From JAGOLU01 sp037138475 (GTDB taxonomy: Bacteria > Patescibacteriota > Microgenomatia > UBA1406 > GWC2-37-13), in the NCBI GenBank assembly GCA_037138475.1, contig JBAXII010000004.1:16233-80232 (forward strand): 64,000 nucleotides of DNA, in the 5' to 3' direction. Both the position numbers and the translations under genes were made by a program. Shown here piece by piece: positions 15,014-24,431 of the stretch; position 1 is the stretch's first letter, and each line of letters starts with the position of its first letter. The notes below the pieces were generated by a model, which was not told the DNA's origin, ran no database searches, and saw only the letters and a program-made list of their open reading frames with translations.

Positions 15014-17233
15014 ATGAACACACTGCACACACAGTCGCTTCAACTCGGTGGCAAAACGCTCACCCTTTCGACAGGCAAGCTCGCCCGTCAATCAACAGTT
15101 ACGATCCATGCCACGTGGGGAGAGACCACTCTTCTGGCCATAGTCACCATTGGCAAGACACGTGATGATATTGACTATTTCCCACTTTCAGTAGAGTTTG
15201 TCGAAAAACTCTACGCAGGCGGTATCATCAAAGGTTCTCGCTGGGTAAAGCGCGAAGGTAAACCTACCGATGAGGCCATATTGAAGGGTCGTGTCATCGA
15301 TCGTACGATCCGCCCACTCTTTCCAAAGTCATACCGCAAAGAGGTCCAAGTCGTCATTCATCTCCTCTCAGTTGATGGGGAGACCAGCGCAGACATACTC
15401 GGCGCTATCGCTGTGTCTGCTGCGCTTCATCTCTCGCCAGCTCCGTGGAATGGGCCCACAGCTACCTCTCGCGTAGGTTTTGTTGAGGGCAAGCTCGTGG
15501 CTCACCCAACTATGGCGCAGCAAGCAGCTTCATCACTCGATCTGGTGGTGTCCTCAGTCCAAAATCATGTAAATATGATAGAGACTGGAGCAAACATCGT
15601 CAGTGAACAATTAGTCGAAGACGGTATCATGCTCGCAAAGTCGGAAAATGCCAAGGTAGTAGAGTTTATCGAAAGTATTCGTACTGCCATCGGCATGCCC
15701 AAAGATGTCACCCCTGAGTCAGCATTTGACCCTGAGCTCATGAGTATCATCTCAGGCGAGTTTGGAGATCGTATCAAAGAGACTATCCAATCCAAAGCTC
15801 AAAAGGAGAACCATGATCCGGATGAGATGAATAGATTCGTCAAAGCCATCCAGGAGAAGCATCCTGAGAAGTTTGACGGCAAGATCGTGGCCCAAGCCAT
15901 AGACTACATAGTCAAAAAGCAGATCCGAGAGTTTATGATCACCAAAAAAGCCCGTCTGGATGGACGCGCACTTGATCAAATCCGTGAGCTCTCAGCTGAG
16001 GTAGGTATCGTGCCACGAACGCATGGTACTGGACTCTTTGGACGTGGAGACACACAAGTGCTTTCTATAGTCACCCTAGGGAATCCTAGTATGGAGCAAC
16101 TACTCGAGAGCCCAGATGGTCAGGATTCAAAGAGCTATATGCACCACTACAACTTCCCTCCGTACTCAGTAGGCGAGGTAGGTCGTATTGGATTCACCAA
16201 TCGTCGCGAGATCGGACATGGTGCGCTCGCCGAAAAGGCCATAGAGCCCGTGCTCCCTTCAAAGGACGAGTTTCCCTACACCATCCGCGTAGTTTCTGAA
16301 GTACTTGGATCAAACGGATCCACGAGTATGGGTGCTACCTGTGGTTCATCCCTTTCCCTGATGGATGCAGGTGTGCCTTTGAAAGCCCCTGTTGCCGGAC
16401 TCGCGATGGGTTTGGTCAGCAACTCAGATGATGACTACATCATTTTGACCGATATCATGGGTATTGAGGACTTCTCTGGTGAGATGGACTTCAAAGTGGC
16501 TGGCACCTCTACAGGTATCACCGCTATCCAACTCGATGTCAAAGGTATTGGACTTTCTGACAAGATGATCAAAGAGACACTGGAAGGAGCTCGTGTTGCA
16601 CGTCTCAAAATACTTGCTGTTATGCAAGCTGCTATATCAGCACCTCGTGCGACCGTATCAAAGTATGCGCCAAAGATCGTCGTTGTTCCTGTACCTGCTG
16701 AAAAAGTAGGAGAAGTGATAGGACCTGGTGGCAAAACCATCAGAGCCATGATCAAAGACTTTGGAGTTGAGATCGACGTCCAGGATGATGCGAAGGTCAT
16801 CATCAGTGGTGTCGACAAAGATCGAGTCGATGAGTGTGCGACATTTATCGCAAATATGACACGCGAATTGGTTCCCGGTGAAAAGTTTACGGGCAAGGTG
16901 ACACGTGTCGAGAGTTATGGAGCATTTGTCGAAGTATTGCCAGGCAAACAAGGCCTCGTGCACATCTCTCGTCTTGCAACCGGATTTGTTCGTGATGCAG
17001 GTGATCTCGTCAAAGTAGGCGACGATATGGAAGTCGAAGTCTATGAGATAGACGAAATGGGCCGTATAAATATCAAGCCTGTTACTCCATTCCAAGCTCC
17101 TCCTCAGGAAGCCGGTGGACAGAGACATGATGCAGGTTTCTCAGATCGACCTCAATATGGAGGACATCAGGGAGATCGAAATGATCGTGGTCCACGTCGG
17201 AGTGGGCACTTTACGAACGGACCTCGCCGCTAA
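15014..17233 (+). CDS. pnp: Polyribonucleotide nucleotidyltransferase (PNPase)
   Basis: 3'-5' phosphorolytic exoribonuclease. Domains in order: first RNase PH-like core (about 1-215), an all-helical linker, second RNase PH core (about 315-545) with GLFGRGDTQVLS and the catalytic-side segment DIMGIEDFSGEMDFKVAGT, a KH domain with VIGPGGKTIRAMIKD (about 575), an S1 domain (about 625-690, KFTGKVTRVESYGAFVEV), and a Gly/Arg/Asp-rich tail (RNDRGPRRSGH). 739 residues, close to the usual length. A strong terminator follows. Confidence 0.97.
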   Translation: MNTLHTQSLQLGGKTLTLSTGKLARQSTVTIHATWGETTLLAIVTIGKTRDDIDYFPLSVEFVEKLYAGGIIKGSRWVKREGKPTDEAILKGRVIDRTIRPLFPKSYRKEVQVVIHLLSVDGETSADILGAIAVSAALHLSPAPWNGPTATSRVGFVEGKLVAHPTMAQQAASSLDLVVSSVQNHVNMIETGANIVSEQLVEDGIMLAKSENAKVVEFIESIRTAIGMPKDVTPESAFDPELMSIISGEFGDRIKETIQSKAQKENHDPDEMNRFVKAIQEKHPEKFDGKIVAQAIDYIVKKQIREFMITKKARLDGRALDQIRELSAEVGIVPRTHGTGLFGRGDTQVLSIVTLGNPSMEQLLESPDGQDSKSYMHHYNFPPYSVGEVGRIGFTNRREIGHGALAEKAIEPVLPSKDEFPYTIRVVSEVLGSNGSTSMGATCGSSLSLMDAGVPLKAPVAGLAMGLVSNSDDDYIILTDIMGIEDFSGEMDFKVAGTSTGITAIQLDVKGIGLSDKMIKETLEGARVARLKILAVMQAAISAPRATVSKYAPKIVVVPVPAEKVGEVIGPGGKTIRAMIKDFGVEIDVQDDAKVIISGVDKDRVDECATFIANMTRELVPGEKFTGKVTRVESYGAFVEVLPGKQGLVHISRLATGFVRDAGDLVKVGDDMEVEVYEIDEMGRINIKPVTPFQAPPQEAGGQRHDAGFSDRPQYGGHQGDRNDRGPRRSGHFTNGPRR

Positions 17234-17252
17234 GCGAAGGTGCGTGCAACTC

Positions 17253-17283
17253 AGCCGCCACGTTTGACGTGGCGGCTTGTTTT
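17253..17283 (+). terminator. Rho-independent terminator after pnp
   Basis: Perfect 11-bp stem AGCCGCCACGT (17253-17263) and ACGTGGCGGCT (17267-17277) around a TTG loop, followed by TGTTTTC. It starts 20 nt after the pnp stop. It also covers the first in-frame Met of the ftsK frame (17277), supporting the later ftsK start. Confidence 0.85.
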
Positions 17284-17351
17284 CTGCCTCGCTTCAGCGC
17301 AAACCAGTGAGTCGTTTTGACTTTACCTCCAAAACTTGCTACCATGCACTC

Positions 17352-19559
17352 ATGTCGCGACGGAAAAGTGGACTCTCAGCATCACTTCGTACAGGAGTCA
17401 GCATCACGGTGCTTGGCATTTGTCTGTTAGTACTAGGAGCTATCTGTACTCTCTCATTTTTTCAGGTGTTCAGTCCTGACGCACTATCGGGGAGATTCCT
17501 GTTTGAACTGAACAAGTTTTTGATTACCATATTTGGATGGTCATCGGTCGCGATCCCATTCCTCATTTTTCTCCTTGCAGGTCACTGCTTCAACACAAAA
17601 AAGGTCACCGTCATCCACTGGCACACCTCATCAGGCATCGCGATCACGCTCGTAGGGGTGTTGGGGCTTTTTGGATCAGGTGTCATTGGTTCAGCTATGC
17701 AGCAGTCTATCTATGATGGCTTTTCAGGTTTTGGAGGCAGGCTGATTTTCATCACGCTGCTTATCATTGGGGTGGTCCTCTTTTTCGACATCGAGCCACA
17801 GACGATGATGATGTGGATAAAATCACTGTTTGCATCATCGAGAGATTCAAACAAGAAAAATATGAAGAAAGTTCCCACTCCCTCTATCGATGGTGAGTAC
17901 ATCAGCGACAAACTAGTTGCTGCGACGCCCGCAAAGAAGACAAAGTCATCTGAAGCTCCAGTTGTCATACCCGTTGAAGATTCATTTATCACTGATGGCA
18001 AAAAACCAAAAGTAAAGACTGCTGAGGTATCCATTCCTCGTATTGCCCCACGGCCTGATGATATGCATGTGAATCCAGTCTCCTCAGCACAGTCACAAAT
18101 GTGGGTCTTTCCGTCTCTTGACCTTTTGAAGGATGTAAATTCACCTGCAGATCGAGGAGATACTACATTGAACGCAGGTGTGATCGAAAATACTCTTCGT
18201 AGTTTTGGGATCAAGGCACGTGTGGCTGAGGTGAATCCAGGGCCAACGGTGACTCAGTACGCACTTGAGGTAGCCGTAGGCACAAATATATCTGAAATCA
18301 TGAAAAAGTCCTCAAACCTCGCGCTGGCACTTGCCTCAACTACGGGTACCGTTCGTATCGAGGCTCCGATCCCCGGACGATCACTCGTGGGCATCGAGAT
18401 ACCAAACAAGAAATCAGAACTCGTCACCATCAAACGATTGCTGGATACCAAAGTATTCAAGTCTAACCCAGACCCACTCCTCGTGCCCCTTGGTCTAGAT
18501 GTGGCAGGCGAGACACAGGCTGCAAGCATCTCAAAGATGCCACACGTACTCATTGCAGGTACGACTGGCTCGGGTAAGTCAATCGCAGTGAACTCTTGGA
18601 TCACCACGATCCTCATGCGTACCAAGCCAAGCGAGGTCAGACTTGTGCTCATCGACCCAAAGCAGGTAGAATTGACTGGCTACAACGGCATCCCACATCT
18701 TCTCACTGAGGTCATCACCGAACCAAGCAAAGTGGTAAATGCACTTAGATGGGGGGTTGCTGAAATGGAAAATAGATATAAAGCACTCCGAGAGGTGGGT
18801 GTGCGCAATCTCGAGGGCTACAATGCTATTCCCGGCATAGAGAAAAAGCCGTACATCGTGTTCTTTATTGATGAGTTGGCAGATCTCATGATGGTTGCCA
18901 AGGCTGACATTGAGGGATTGATTGTGCGCATAGCGCAAAAAGCTCGCGCAGTAGGTATACATCTGGTACTTTCGACCCAAAGGCCATCTGTCAATGTCAT
19001 CACTGGACTCATGAAGGCAAACGTACCCACTAGATTGGCGTTTAACGTGGCTTCAGGCATCGACTCAAAGGTCATCATGGACTCCACTGGGGCTGAGCAC
19101 TTGGTTGGTAAAGGCGACATGTTTTACTCAGCGCCAGACTCTCCTCGTCCAAAACGTATTCAAGGTCCATTTGTATCTGAAAAAGAGGTAAACACTATAG
19201 TTTCATTTATCAAACAGCACAATCCATTGGTGCAATATGCAGAAGATGTGACTGTCGCACCAAAAGAAGACTTTGTGGGAGGAGAGGGATCGCTCGGGGG
19301 AGAAGGGGGAGGGGACAGAGATGCACTCTTTGGACAGGCGCTCGAGCTCATTCGTGGGCTAGATACTGCCTCAGCTTCACTCTTTCAGCGGAGGATGAAG
19401 GTAGGCTATGCACGTGCAGCACGTATCCTTGATGAGCTCCATGAGGCAGGATACGTAGGTGCAGCTGAGGGTGCAAAGCCGCGCAAGGTGACCATAAACT
19501 CTACCCCAATAGAATCTTCGGTGACAACCAGTCCCCCAAGTGATTCTGCAGGTTTCTAA
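17352..19559 (+). CDS. ftsK: DNA translocase FtsK/SpoIIIE
   Basis: Septum-associated motor pumping DNA and assisting XerCD resolution. From the start at 17352 (MSRRKSGLS) there are four hydrophobic segments in the first 160 residues, a hydrophilic linker, then the motor domain: DNA-binding alpha/beta part (PGPTVTQYALEVAVG), Walker A GTTGSGKS, LIDPKQVELTGYNGIPHL, and Walker B-like IVFFIDELADLMM. The C-terminal winged-helix gamma domain is SLFQRRMKVGYARAARILDELHEAGYVG. About 735 residues. The upstream Met at 17277 lies in the pnp terminator and is rejected. Confidence 0.95.
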   Translation: MSRRKSGLSASLRTGVSITVLGICLLVLGAICTLSFFQVFSPDALSGRFLFELNKFLITIFGWSSVAIPFLIFLLAGHCFNTKKVTVIHWHTSSGIAITLVGVLGLFGSGVIGSAMQQSIYDGFSGFGGRLIFITLLIIGVVLFFDIEPQTMMMWIKSLFASSRDSNKKNMKKVPTPSIDGEYISDKLVAATPAKKTKSSEAPVVIPVEDSFITDGKKPKVKTAEVSIPRIAPRPDDMHVNPVSSAQSQMWVFPSLDLLKDVNSPADRGDTTLNAGVIENTLRSFGIKARVAEVNPGPTVTQYALEVAVGTNISEIMKKSSNLALALASTTGTVRIEAPIPGRSLVGIEIPNKKSELVTIKRLLDTKVFKSNPDPLLVPLGLDVAGETQAASISKMPHVLIAGTTGSGKSIAVNSWITTILMRTKPSEVRLVLIDPKQVELTGYNGIPHLLTEVITEPSKVVNALRWGVAEMENRYKALREVGVRNLEGYNAIPGIEKKPYIVFFIDELADLMMVAKADIEGLIVRIAQKARAVGIHLVLSTQRPSVNVITGLMKANVPTRLAFNVASGIDSKVIMDSTGAEHLVGKGDMFYSAPDSPRPKRIQGPFVSEKEVNTIVSFIKQHNPLVQYAEDVTVAPKEDFVGGEGSLGGEGGGDRDALFGQALELIRGLDTASASLFQRRMKVGYARAARILDELHEAGYVGAAEGAKPRKVTINSTPIESSVTTSPPSDSAGF

Positions 19560-19682
19560 TGTTCAAAGTTAACCAGCAAATGAAAGTCCTCCCAAATAGG
19601 ATGTGTGAAGTGTCAATGCTCCTCCGGTAGAATTTGTGTACAAGGAAGTAACAATCAAGTTTTTCAAACAATTCACTCACTG

Positions 19683-20075
19683 TTATCTTGCTCCAATCCC
19701 TCGCAGTTGCGGATTAATCTGTACACTTTGTGCAGATACAGATCCATCACTATTTGTTTGTCCGAACACTCCAAGTTTCACTCCAACCAGTACCTCTGAA
19801 GCAGATGCTGATGCTGTTTTAGTATACGTCGTATCATGTGAAATATTTACAATTTTTGTGCTCCCATCGAGCAACTTCACTGTTAGGCTGTCCTTATCCA
19901 TGCTAATTACTTCACCATTCACCGGACGGCCCTGGGCACTGCGTGCTCCACCTGCTGCACCCACATTGCCTCGAGTAAAAGTGCGGATAGATGATTGATA
20001 CTGCAAGCCGCCATAAAATGAGACAACTCCAACGACCACAACGCCTACACTCAAAAATAGAGCTTTTTTTGACAT
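19683..20075 (-). CDS. Small membrane-anchored DUF5666-like protein
   Basis: 130 residues. One N-terminal membrane helix (MSKKALFLSVGVVVVGVVSF) with the rest outside: a Gly/Ala/Arg linker and a small beta domain (NGEVISMDKDSLTVKLLDGS...VLVGVKLGVFG) resembling the OB-like DUF5666 repeat common in CPR genomes. It is the last gene after the MacAB-like ABC transporter, 44 nt from the permease, so it may be a periplasm-side accessory of that exporter. The function is inference. Confidence 0.7.
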   Translation of the reverse strand: MSKKALFLSVGVVVVGVVSFYGGLQYQSSIRTFTRGNVGAAGGARSAQGRPVNGEVISMDKDSLTVKLLDGSTKIVNISHDTTYTKTASASASEVLVGVKLGVFGQTNSDGSVSAQSVQINPQLRGIGAR

Positions 20076-20119
20076 AGTTTGAAAAAAATAATTTATAAAT
20101 GCAAACCAACTTATCTAAC

Positions 20120-21343
20120 TTACTCGTATCGTAATGCCTCTATCGGTTGCAAGTTTGCTGCCTTATTTGCGGGATACCAGCCAAAGACTATTCCAATCAT
20201 CATCGACACTCCAAATGCAAGTACTATAGCAGACATTGATATGACAAATGCAGAGGACATAAACAACGAGAACCCAAATGACAACATGATTCCAAACAGA
20301 ATGCCAAATATTCCACCTGCACATGTAAGTATGATCGATTCGATGAGAAATTGAGTGATAATCGTCTTCTTTTTGGCACCAAGAGCTTTACGCAAGCCTA
20401 TCTCACGAGTACGCTCAGTGACAGTTACGAGCATGATGTTCATGATGCCGATCCCCCCAACCAATAGTGAGATAGCTGCTACACCTGAGAGTAATGCAGT
20501 AAATACCCCCGTTGTCTGTGTGGCAGTATTTAGGATATCGGCTTGAGAGAATATTGAGAAATCTGCTTGAGTTACATCGCTGATTTTATGTCTATTGAGA
20601 AGTAAATATCCCACCTCATTTTGTGCATCAGTCATCACCTCAGCGTTTTTTGCTTCAAGTGCGATAGAGCCGAGGTATGACTGTCCAAACAAAATATTTT
20701 GTGCCGTCGAAAGTGGCACATACGCTAGGTTGTCCTGGTTCTGAAATCCAGTTCCACCTTTTGCTGCGGTGACGCCGATGACACGAAGTGAAGTGCTGCC
20801 TATGCGGACAGATTGTCCGATGGGATCTTCTTCGCCGAACAAATCAGTGACTACTTGAGGACCTAAGACCATAACTTTACTTAAAGAGGTGACGTCAATA
20901 TCGCTGATAAACTGACCTATATCTACGGTGGTTTTGTGAACCTGTTGATAGGTCGCCAGCGCACCGACGACCTGGATATTCGTATTCTTTTTACCCGTGG
21001 ACAGCTGCGTGCGCCTGGTCATCTCGGGCGACACGAGGCTTACTGTGGTGACCTCAGAAGACGAGGCTATGGCCTCTGCATCCTCCAGCGTGAGTGTTTG
21101 CACGCCGCCTGGTGCTCCTCGCACTCCCCCTTGACTAATTGCTCCCGGATTTACAGTGAGCAAATTTGATCCCAGCGATTGGATCTGTGATTGTATGACC
21201 TGCTGACTGGCTTGGCCAAGCGAAATAAGTGCGATCACGCTTCCAATGCCAATAACGATACCAAGGACTGCCAGTCCAGTACGAAGCTTATTGTTTGTCA
21301 GTGTGCCGAGGCTTTCGCCTACGAGTTCTTTGAATTCTTGCAT
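20120..21343 (-). CDS. MacB/FtsX-type ABC transporter permease
   Basis: 407 residues. N-terminal helix within NNKLRTGLAVLGIVIGIGSVIALISLGQ, a large extracytoplasmic MacB-periplasmic-core-like domain (about 45-270), and three C-terminal helices including ISLLVGGIGIMNIMLVTVTERTREIGLRKALGA, a hallmark of the MacB/LolC/FtsX family. It partners with the ATPase gene 14 nt upstream and the membrane-fusion protein. Such systems are mechanotransmission machines exporting lipopeptides, peptides or siderophores; the substrate is unknown. Confidence 0.9.
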   Translation of the reverse strand: MQEFKELVGESLGTLTNNKLRTGLAVLGIVIGIGSVIALISLGQASQQVIQSQIQSLGSNLLTVNPGAISQGGVRGAPGGVQTLTLEDAEAIASSSEVTTVSLVSPEMTRRTQLSTGKKNTNIQVVGALATYQQVHKTTVDIGQFISDIDVTSLSKVMVLGPQVVTDLFGEEDPIGQSVRIGSTSLRVIGVTAAKGGTGFQNQDNLAYVPLSTAQNILFGQSYLGSIALEAKNAEVMTDAQNEVGYLLLNRHKISDVTQADFSIFSQADILNTATQTTGVFTALLSGVAAISLLVGGIGIMNIMLVTVTERTREIGLRKALGAKKKTIITQFLIESIILTCAGGIFGILFGIMLSFGFSLFMSSAFVISMSAIVLAFGVSMMIGIVFGWYPANKAANLQPIEALRYE

Positions 21344-21357
21344 ATTATATGGTTTAT

Positions 21358-22089
21358 TTAGTTGGTTAGTTTTCTTGCATGATCCATTTTAATTGCCTTA
21401 TTTTGTACATCTGACGTGATCTTGCCATCACGTATCGTTATGATGCGACCCGCATATGCAGCAATATCTGGCTCATGAGTAATCATGACGATAGTGTGAC
21501 CCAGCGCATGTATTTCTTGAAAGATAGCCATTATTTCCTCAGCTTGTGCACTCGCAATGTTTCCGGTCGGCTCATCTGCGAGAAGCAGAGCAGGATCCAT
21601 AGCAAGTCCCCGCGCAATGGCCACCCGTTGCTGCTGTCCGCCTGAAAGCTGATTGGTTGTATGGTGTAGTCGGTGTCCAAGCCCGACCATCTCAAGGTAT
21701 TTTTTTGCTCGTGCTTCGCGCTCTACTAAAGGAATACCTGCATACCGAAGTGGCAGCATCACGTTCTTGAGTGAAGTGGTGCGAGGGAGGAGGTTGAATG
21801 ATTGAAAAATAAATCCAATCTTCGTGTTCCTCACGTGCGCCAATTCATCTTCAGATAGATGTGAAATAGCAACTCCATCGATCTCATATTTACCCGAAGT
21901 AGGCACATCAAGCGCTCCCAAAATATGCATCAGAGTGGATTTGCCACTCCCTGAAGGTCCCATAATAGCTACAAACTCGCCTTTATTGATATCAAATGTA
22001 ACATCGTTAAGTGCCACAGTCTCAATCACGTCCGTTTTGTAAATCTTAGTGAGATGCGAGCAGTGAATGATGTGGGAGCACGTATTCAT
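21358..22089 (-). CDS. MacB/LolD-type ABC transporter ATP-binding protein
   Basis: 243 residues. Walker A is GPSGSGKST (44-52), then the Q-loop GFIFQSFNLLP, the signature LSGGQQQR, Walker B LLLADEPTGN and the H-loop MITHEPD. The D-loop is NIASAQ where the family normally has NLDS; the usual aspartate is alanine, read directly from the DNA near 21560. Its start overlaps the membrane-fusion gene stop by 4 bp and the permease follows 14 nt later, so the three are one transcriptional unit. Confidence 0.92.
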   Translation of the reverse strand: MNTCSHIIHCSHLTKIYKTDVIETVALNDVTFDINKGEFVAIMGPSGSGKSTLMHILGALDVPTSGKYEIDGVAISHLSEDELAHVRNTKIGFIFQSFNLLPRTTSLKNVMLPLRYAGIPLVEREARAKKYLEMVGLGHRLHHTTNQLSGGQQQRVAIARGLAMDPALLLADEPTGNIASAQAEEIMAIFQEIHALGHTIVMITHEPDIAAYAGRIITIRDGKITSDVQNKAIKMDHARKLTN

Positions 22090-23351
22090 CTGACACCTCC
22101 TCCACGAGCCCCTCCTATGCCACTAAACGGCGAGGTAGTTGAGGTAGTAGTAGTCTTGGGTGCGATAGTTCGAGTGACAACGACATCACCAACTTTTAAT
22201 CCTGAGAGTATTTCAATATCAGAATCTGAGGTATCTCCTGTAGTCACTATGACTGTCTCCGGCTTGTCTGTATTCAGAATTTGAACTGTTTTATCTTGTC
22301 CTACCGTCTTCACTGCAGTCTGTGGAACTTTTAGTACACCATCTTTTCTGCTAGTCTGGATCACTGCAACTGCATTCATGCCTGGTGCTATATCAGCAGG
22401 AGTCTCAATAAATTGAAGATATGCAGAGTATGACACGACTCCGGATGTTGCGACGCCTATCGTATCTACGCGAGAGACTTTGGCAACATATGTTTTGCCC
22501 GCAAACGCATTCACTGTAATCGTAGCTTTTTGACCAACTGCAATTTTTGGAATATCCACCTCGCTTGCTTGCACTTTGACTTGGATACTCTGTGGATTGA
22601 TAAGAGATAGAGCCGAGGTGGCAACAGTAGTTGACGAAGATCCACCAGAAGCAGTCACCGAGCTGCCAATATCTACAGCAAGATTCACTACAGTACCATT
22701 TGAGGGTGCCACGACGGTTGCATTCTGAGTAGCTTGATAGGCGAGAGATGCAGCATTGAGCTGAGCCTCTGCTGCTCGGACTGTACTATCTGCATCCTTA
22801 TACTTCTGCTCAGCAGCGTCAAATGCTTTGTGTGCATTAGTGAGACTCGAATCAATACTAAGTTTTTCTAGGTCAGTATATGCAACTTTTGTAGACTGAT
22901 TAATGCTGTTAGCATTTTTATAGTTCCACGCATTCTCTGCATCCAATACAGCCTTTTGTTGCGTCCACATGGCACTGTCGAGCGACTGCTTACTGCTCTT
23001 CGCATTTGCGAGAGAACTGAGTGCTGAGAGATATGTCGCATAGGCGCTGGCCTTTTCAGAGGCAGTGGCAGCAGACTGAACTGAAAACAGATGTTGACCT
23101 TGGACGACTATATCGCCATTTTGAACATAGAGCTTGGTCACTACACCTGTCGATGGAGACGCTATGGATATACTCCCTATCGTGATAGATCCACTTTCGG
23201 AGACTGTATTGATCAAGCTACCTTTCTCAGCAATTGCAGTTTGATAAGTAGTCTTCCCCGTATTTGAACGGAGAAAAAAATAGTAGATTAAACCTGAGGT
23301 GATAAATACCCCAACAATTAGCTTTGACAGTGACCACGTCCGTATTTGCAT
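22086..23351 (-). CDS. MacA/HlyD-type membrane fusion protein
   Basis: 421 residues. N-terminal membrane anchor (about 8-27), barrel-sandwich half (SIASPSTGVVTKLYVQNGDIV), a long Ala-rich coiled-coil hairpin (about 95-215), the second lipoyl half (ATVVAPSNGTVVNLAVDIGSSV), beta-barrel and membrane-proximal domains, and a Gly/Arg-rich tail. It links the MacB-like permease to the outside. In a CPR cell, probably without a classical outer membrane, it likely spans the cell-wall zone. First gene of the operon, with a TATAAT 8 nt before the ATG. Confidence 0.9.
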   Translation of the reverse strand: MQIRTWSLSKLIVGVFITSGLIYYFFLRSNTGKTTYQTAIAEKGSLINTVSESGSITIGSISIASPSTGVVTKLYVQNGDIVVQGQHLFSVQSAATASEKASAYATYLSALSSLANAKSSKQSLDSAMWTQQKAVLDAENAWNYKNANSINQSTKVAYTDLEKLSIDSSLTNAHKAFDAAEQKYKDADSTVRAAEAQLNAASLAYQATQNATVVAPSNGTVVNLAVDIGSSVTASGGSSSTTVATSALSLINPQSIQVKVQASEVDIPKIAVGQKATITVNAFAGKTYVAKVSRVDTIGVATSGVVSYSAYLQFIETPADIAPGMNAVAVIQTSRKDGVLKVPQTAVKTVGQDKTVQILNTDKPETVIVTTGDTSDSDIEILSGLKVGDVVVTRTIAPKTTTTSTTSPFSGIGGARGGGVR

Positions 23352-23359
23352 TTGAAGTG

Positions 23360-23365
23360 ATTATA
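23360..23365 (-). promoter_or_regulatory. -10 box of macA-like operon, leaderless layout
   Basis: TATAAT on the minus strand with 8 nt to the ATG at 23351. Transcription would start at or next to the start codon. Confidence 0.5.
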
Positions 23366-23433
23366 CTCTCTTTGCGCTCTACGTTTGATGATTCGTAGGG
23401 CATACTAGTGCATTTGCAATCGGTAGTTGTAAG

Positions 23434-24408
23434 TTACTTAGTTCCATTTACATATTTCTCTACATTTGCATTGTGTTCGTTTATATCCGAAGCAAAGTGT
23501 GCATTTCGCTGACTATCATGGACATAGAACAGATATTTTGTGTTGGGATCAGCATCCGCAACTGCTTGTATTGATGCCAGTCCAGGACTTGAGATGGGTC
23601 CCTTTGGCAGTCCATCACGCTGGTAGGTGTTGTATGGAGACTCGACCTCAAGATCCTCAAAATACAGAGGATTCTTCCACCAGCTCTTCAAATCATTTTG
23701 ATAGCCAAGCGCATATTGGACTGTTGCATCGACCTGCAGTCTCATAGGCTCTCGAAGTCTTCTGAGAAGTACCGATGCGATAGGTTGGCGGTCGAGCGAG
23801 CTGACAGCCTCACGTTCCACGAGGGAGGCGAGGATCACCAACTCTTTCTCGGTCAATTTTAGAGCCTTGTACTTTGTTACTATGTCTTCAGAAAGCTTGT
23901 CCTTGAAGGTATTCTTCATAAGTCGTATCATAAAATCAGCATCTGCGCTTTTGGGTACGAGATATGTATCTGGGAAGAGATACCCCTCCTCAGCTTTGCT
24001 GATAAACTCAGAAGCTACAAAGCTGGGCAGATCTTTTGCAAAAATATCTGCAACTTCTTCCTTTCTCAGTCCTTCACGAACACTGACCCATACGTCATCG
24101 GTCGCCTTGGTGAGCGCCTTGGTGATTTCGAAGTTGTCCATGGCACGATTGAGCTTGAAGCTGCCTGCCTGGATTTTTTTATCGATGCCCATTTGCTTGA
24201 TGATGCCATAGGTCACTATGCGGTTGCGTATGAGGCGCTCCATGGCGAGATTATTGATGATCGTATTTACTGAGTCTCCCTTGCGCACTATAAAGGTGAG
24301 AGGACTGGTGTCTTCGCGGTTGACAGGCAACGTGCCCTCTCTGTAGACCACTACAGAGCCTGCAAGGATGGCAAATACGAATGTAAATATAAATACGATT
24401 TTTTTCAT
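23434..24408 (-). CDS. mltG: Endolytic murein transglycosylase MltG
   Basis: YceG/MltG family, cleaving nascent glycan strands and setting their length. The start at 24408 (MKKIVFIFTF) gives an N-terminal membrane helix and 324 residues; the longer frame overlaps murJ by over 100 bp and is rejected. A LysM-like domain (FIVRKGDSVNTIINNLA) precedes the catalytic domain. The catalytic Glu is E198 in LASLVEREA; EGYLFPDTY and the late YNTY...GLPKGPISSPG are diagnostic. It starts 24 nt after the murJ stop; flippase and terminator lie together upstream of the divergent dcw operon. Confidence 0.93.
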   Translation of the reverse strand: MKKIVFIFTFVFAILAGSVVVYREGTLPVNREDTSPLTFIVRKGDSVNTIINNLAMERLIRNRIVTYGIIKQMGIDKKIQAGSFKLNRAMDNFEITKALTKATDDVWVSVREGLRKEEVADIFAKDLPSFVASEFISKAEEGYLFPDTYLVPKSADADFMIRLMKNTFKDKLSEDIVTKYKALKLTEKELVILASLVEREAVSSLDRQPIASVLLRRLREPMRLQVDATVQYALGYQNDLKSWWKNPLYFEDLEVESPYNTYQRDGLPKGPISSPGLASIQAVADADPNTKYLFYVHDSQRNAHFASDINEHNANVEKYVNGTK

Positions 24409-24431
24409 AGTGTTTATAAAGTAGTAATGGG

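Noticed and set aside
17277..17351. 25-codon N-terminal extension of ftsK
   Set aside because: It begins inside the pnp terminator and is not membrane-like or conserved-looking.
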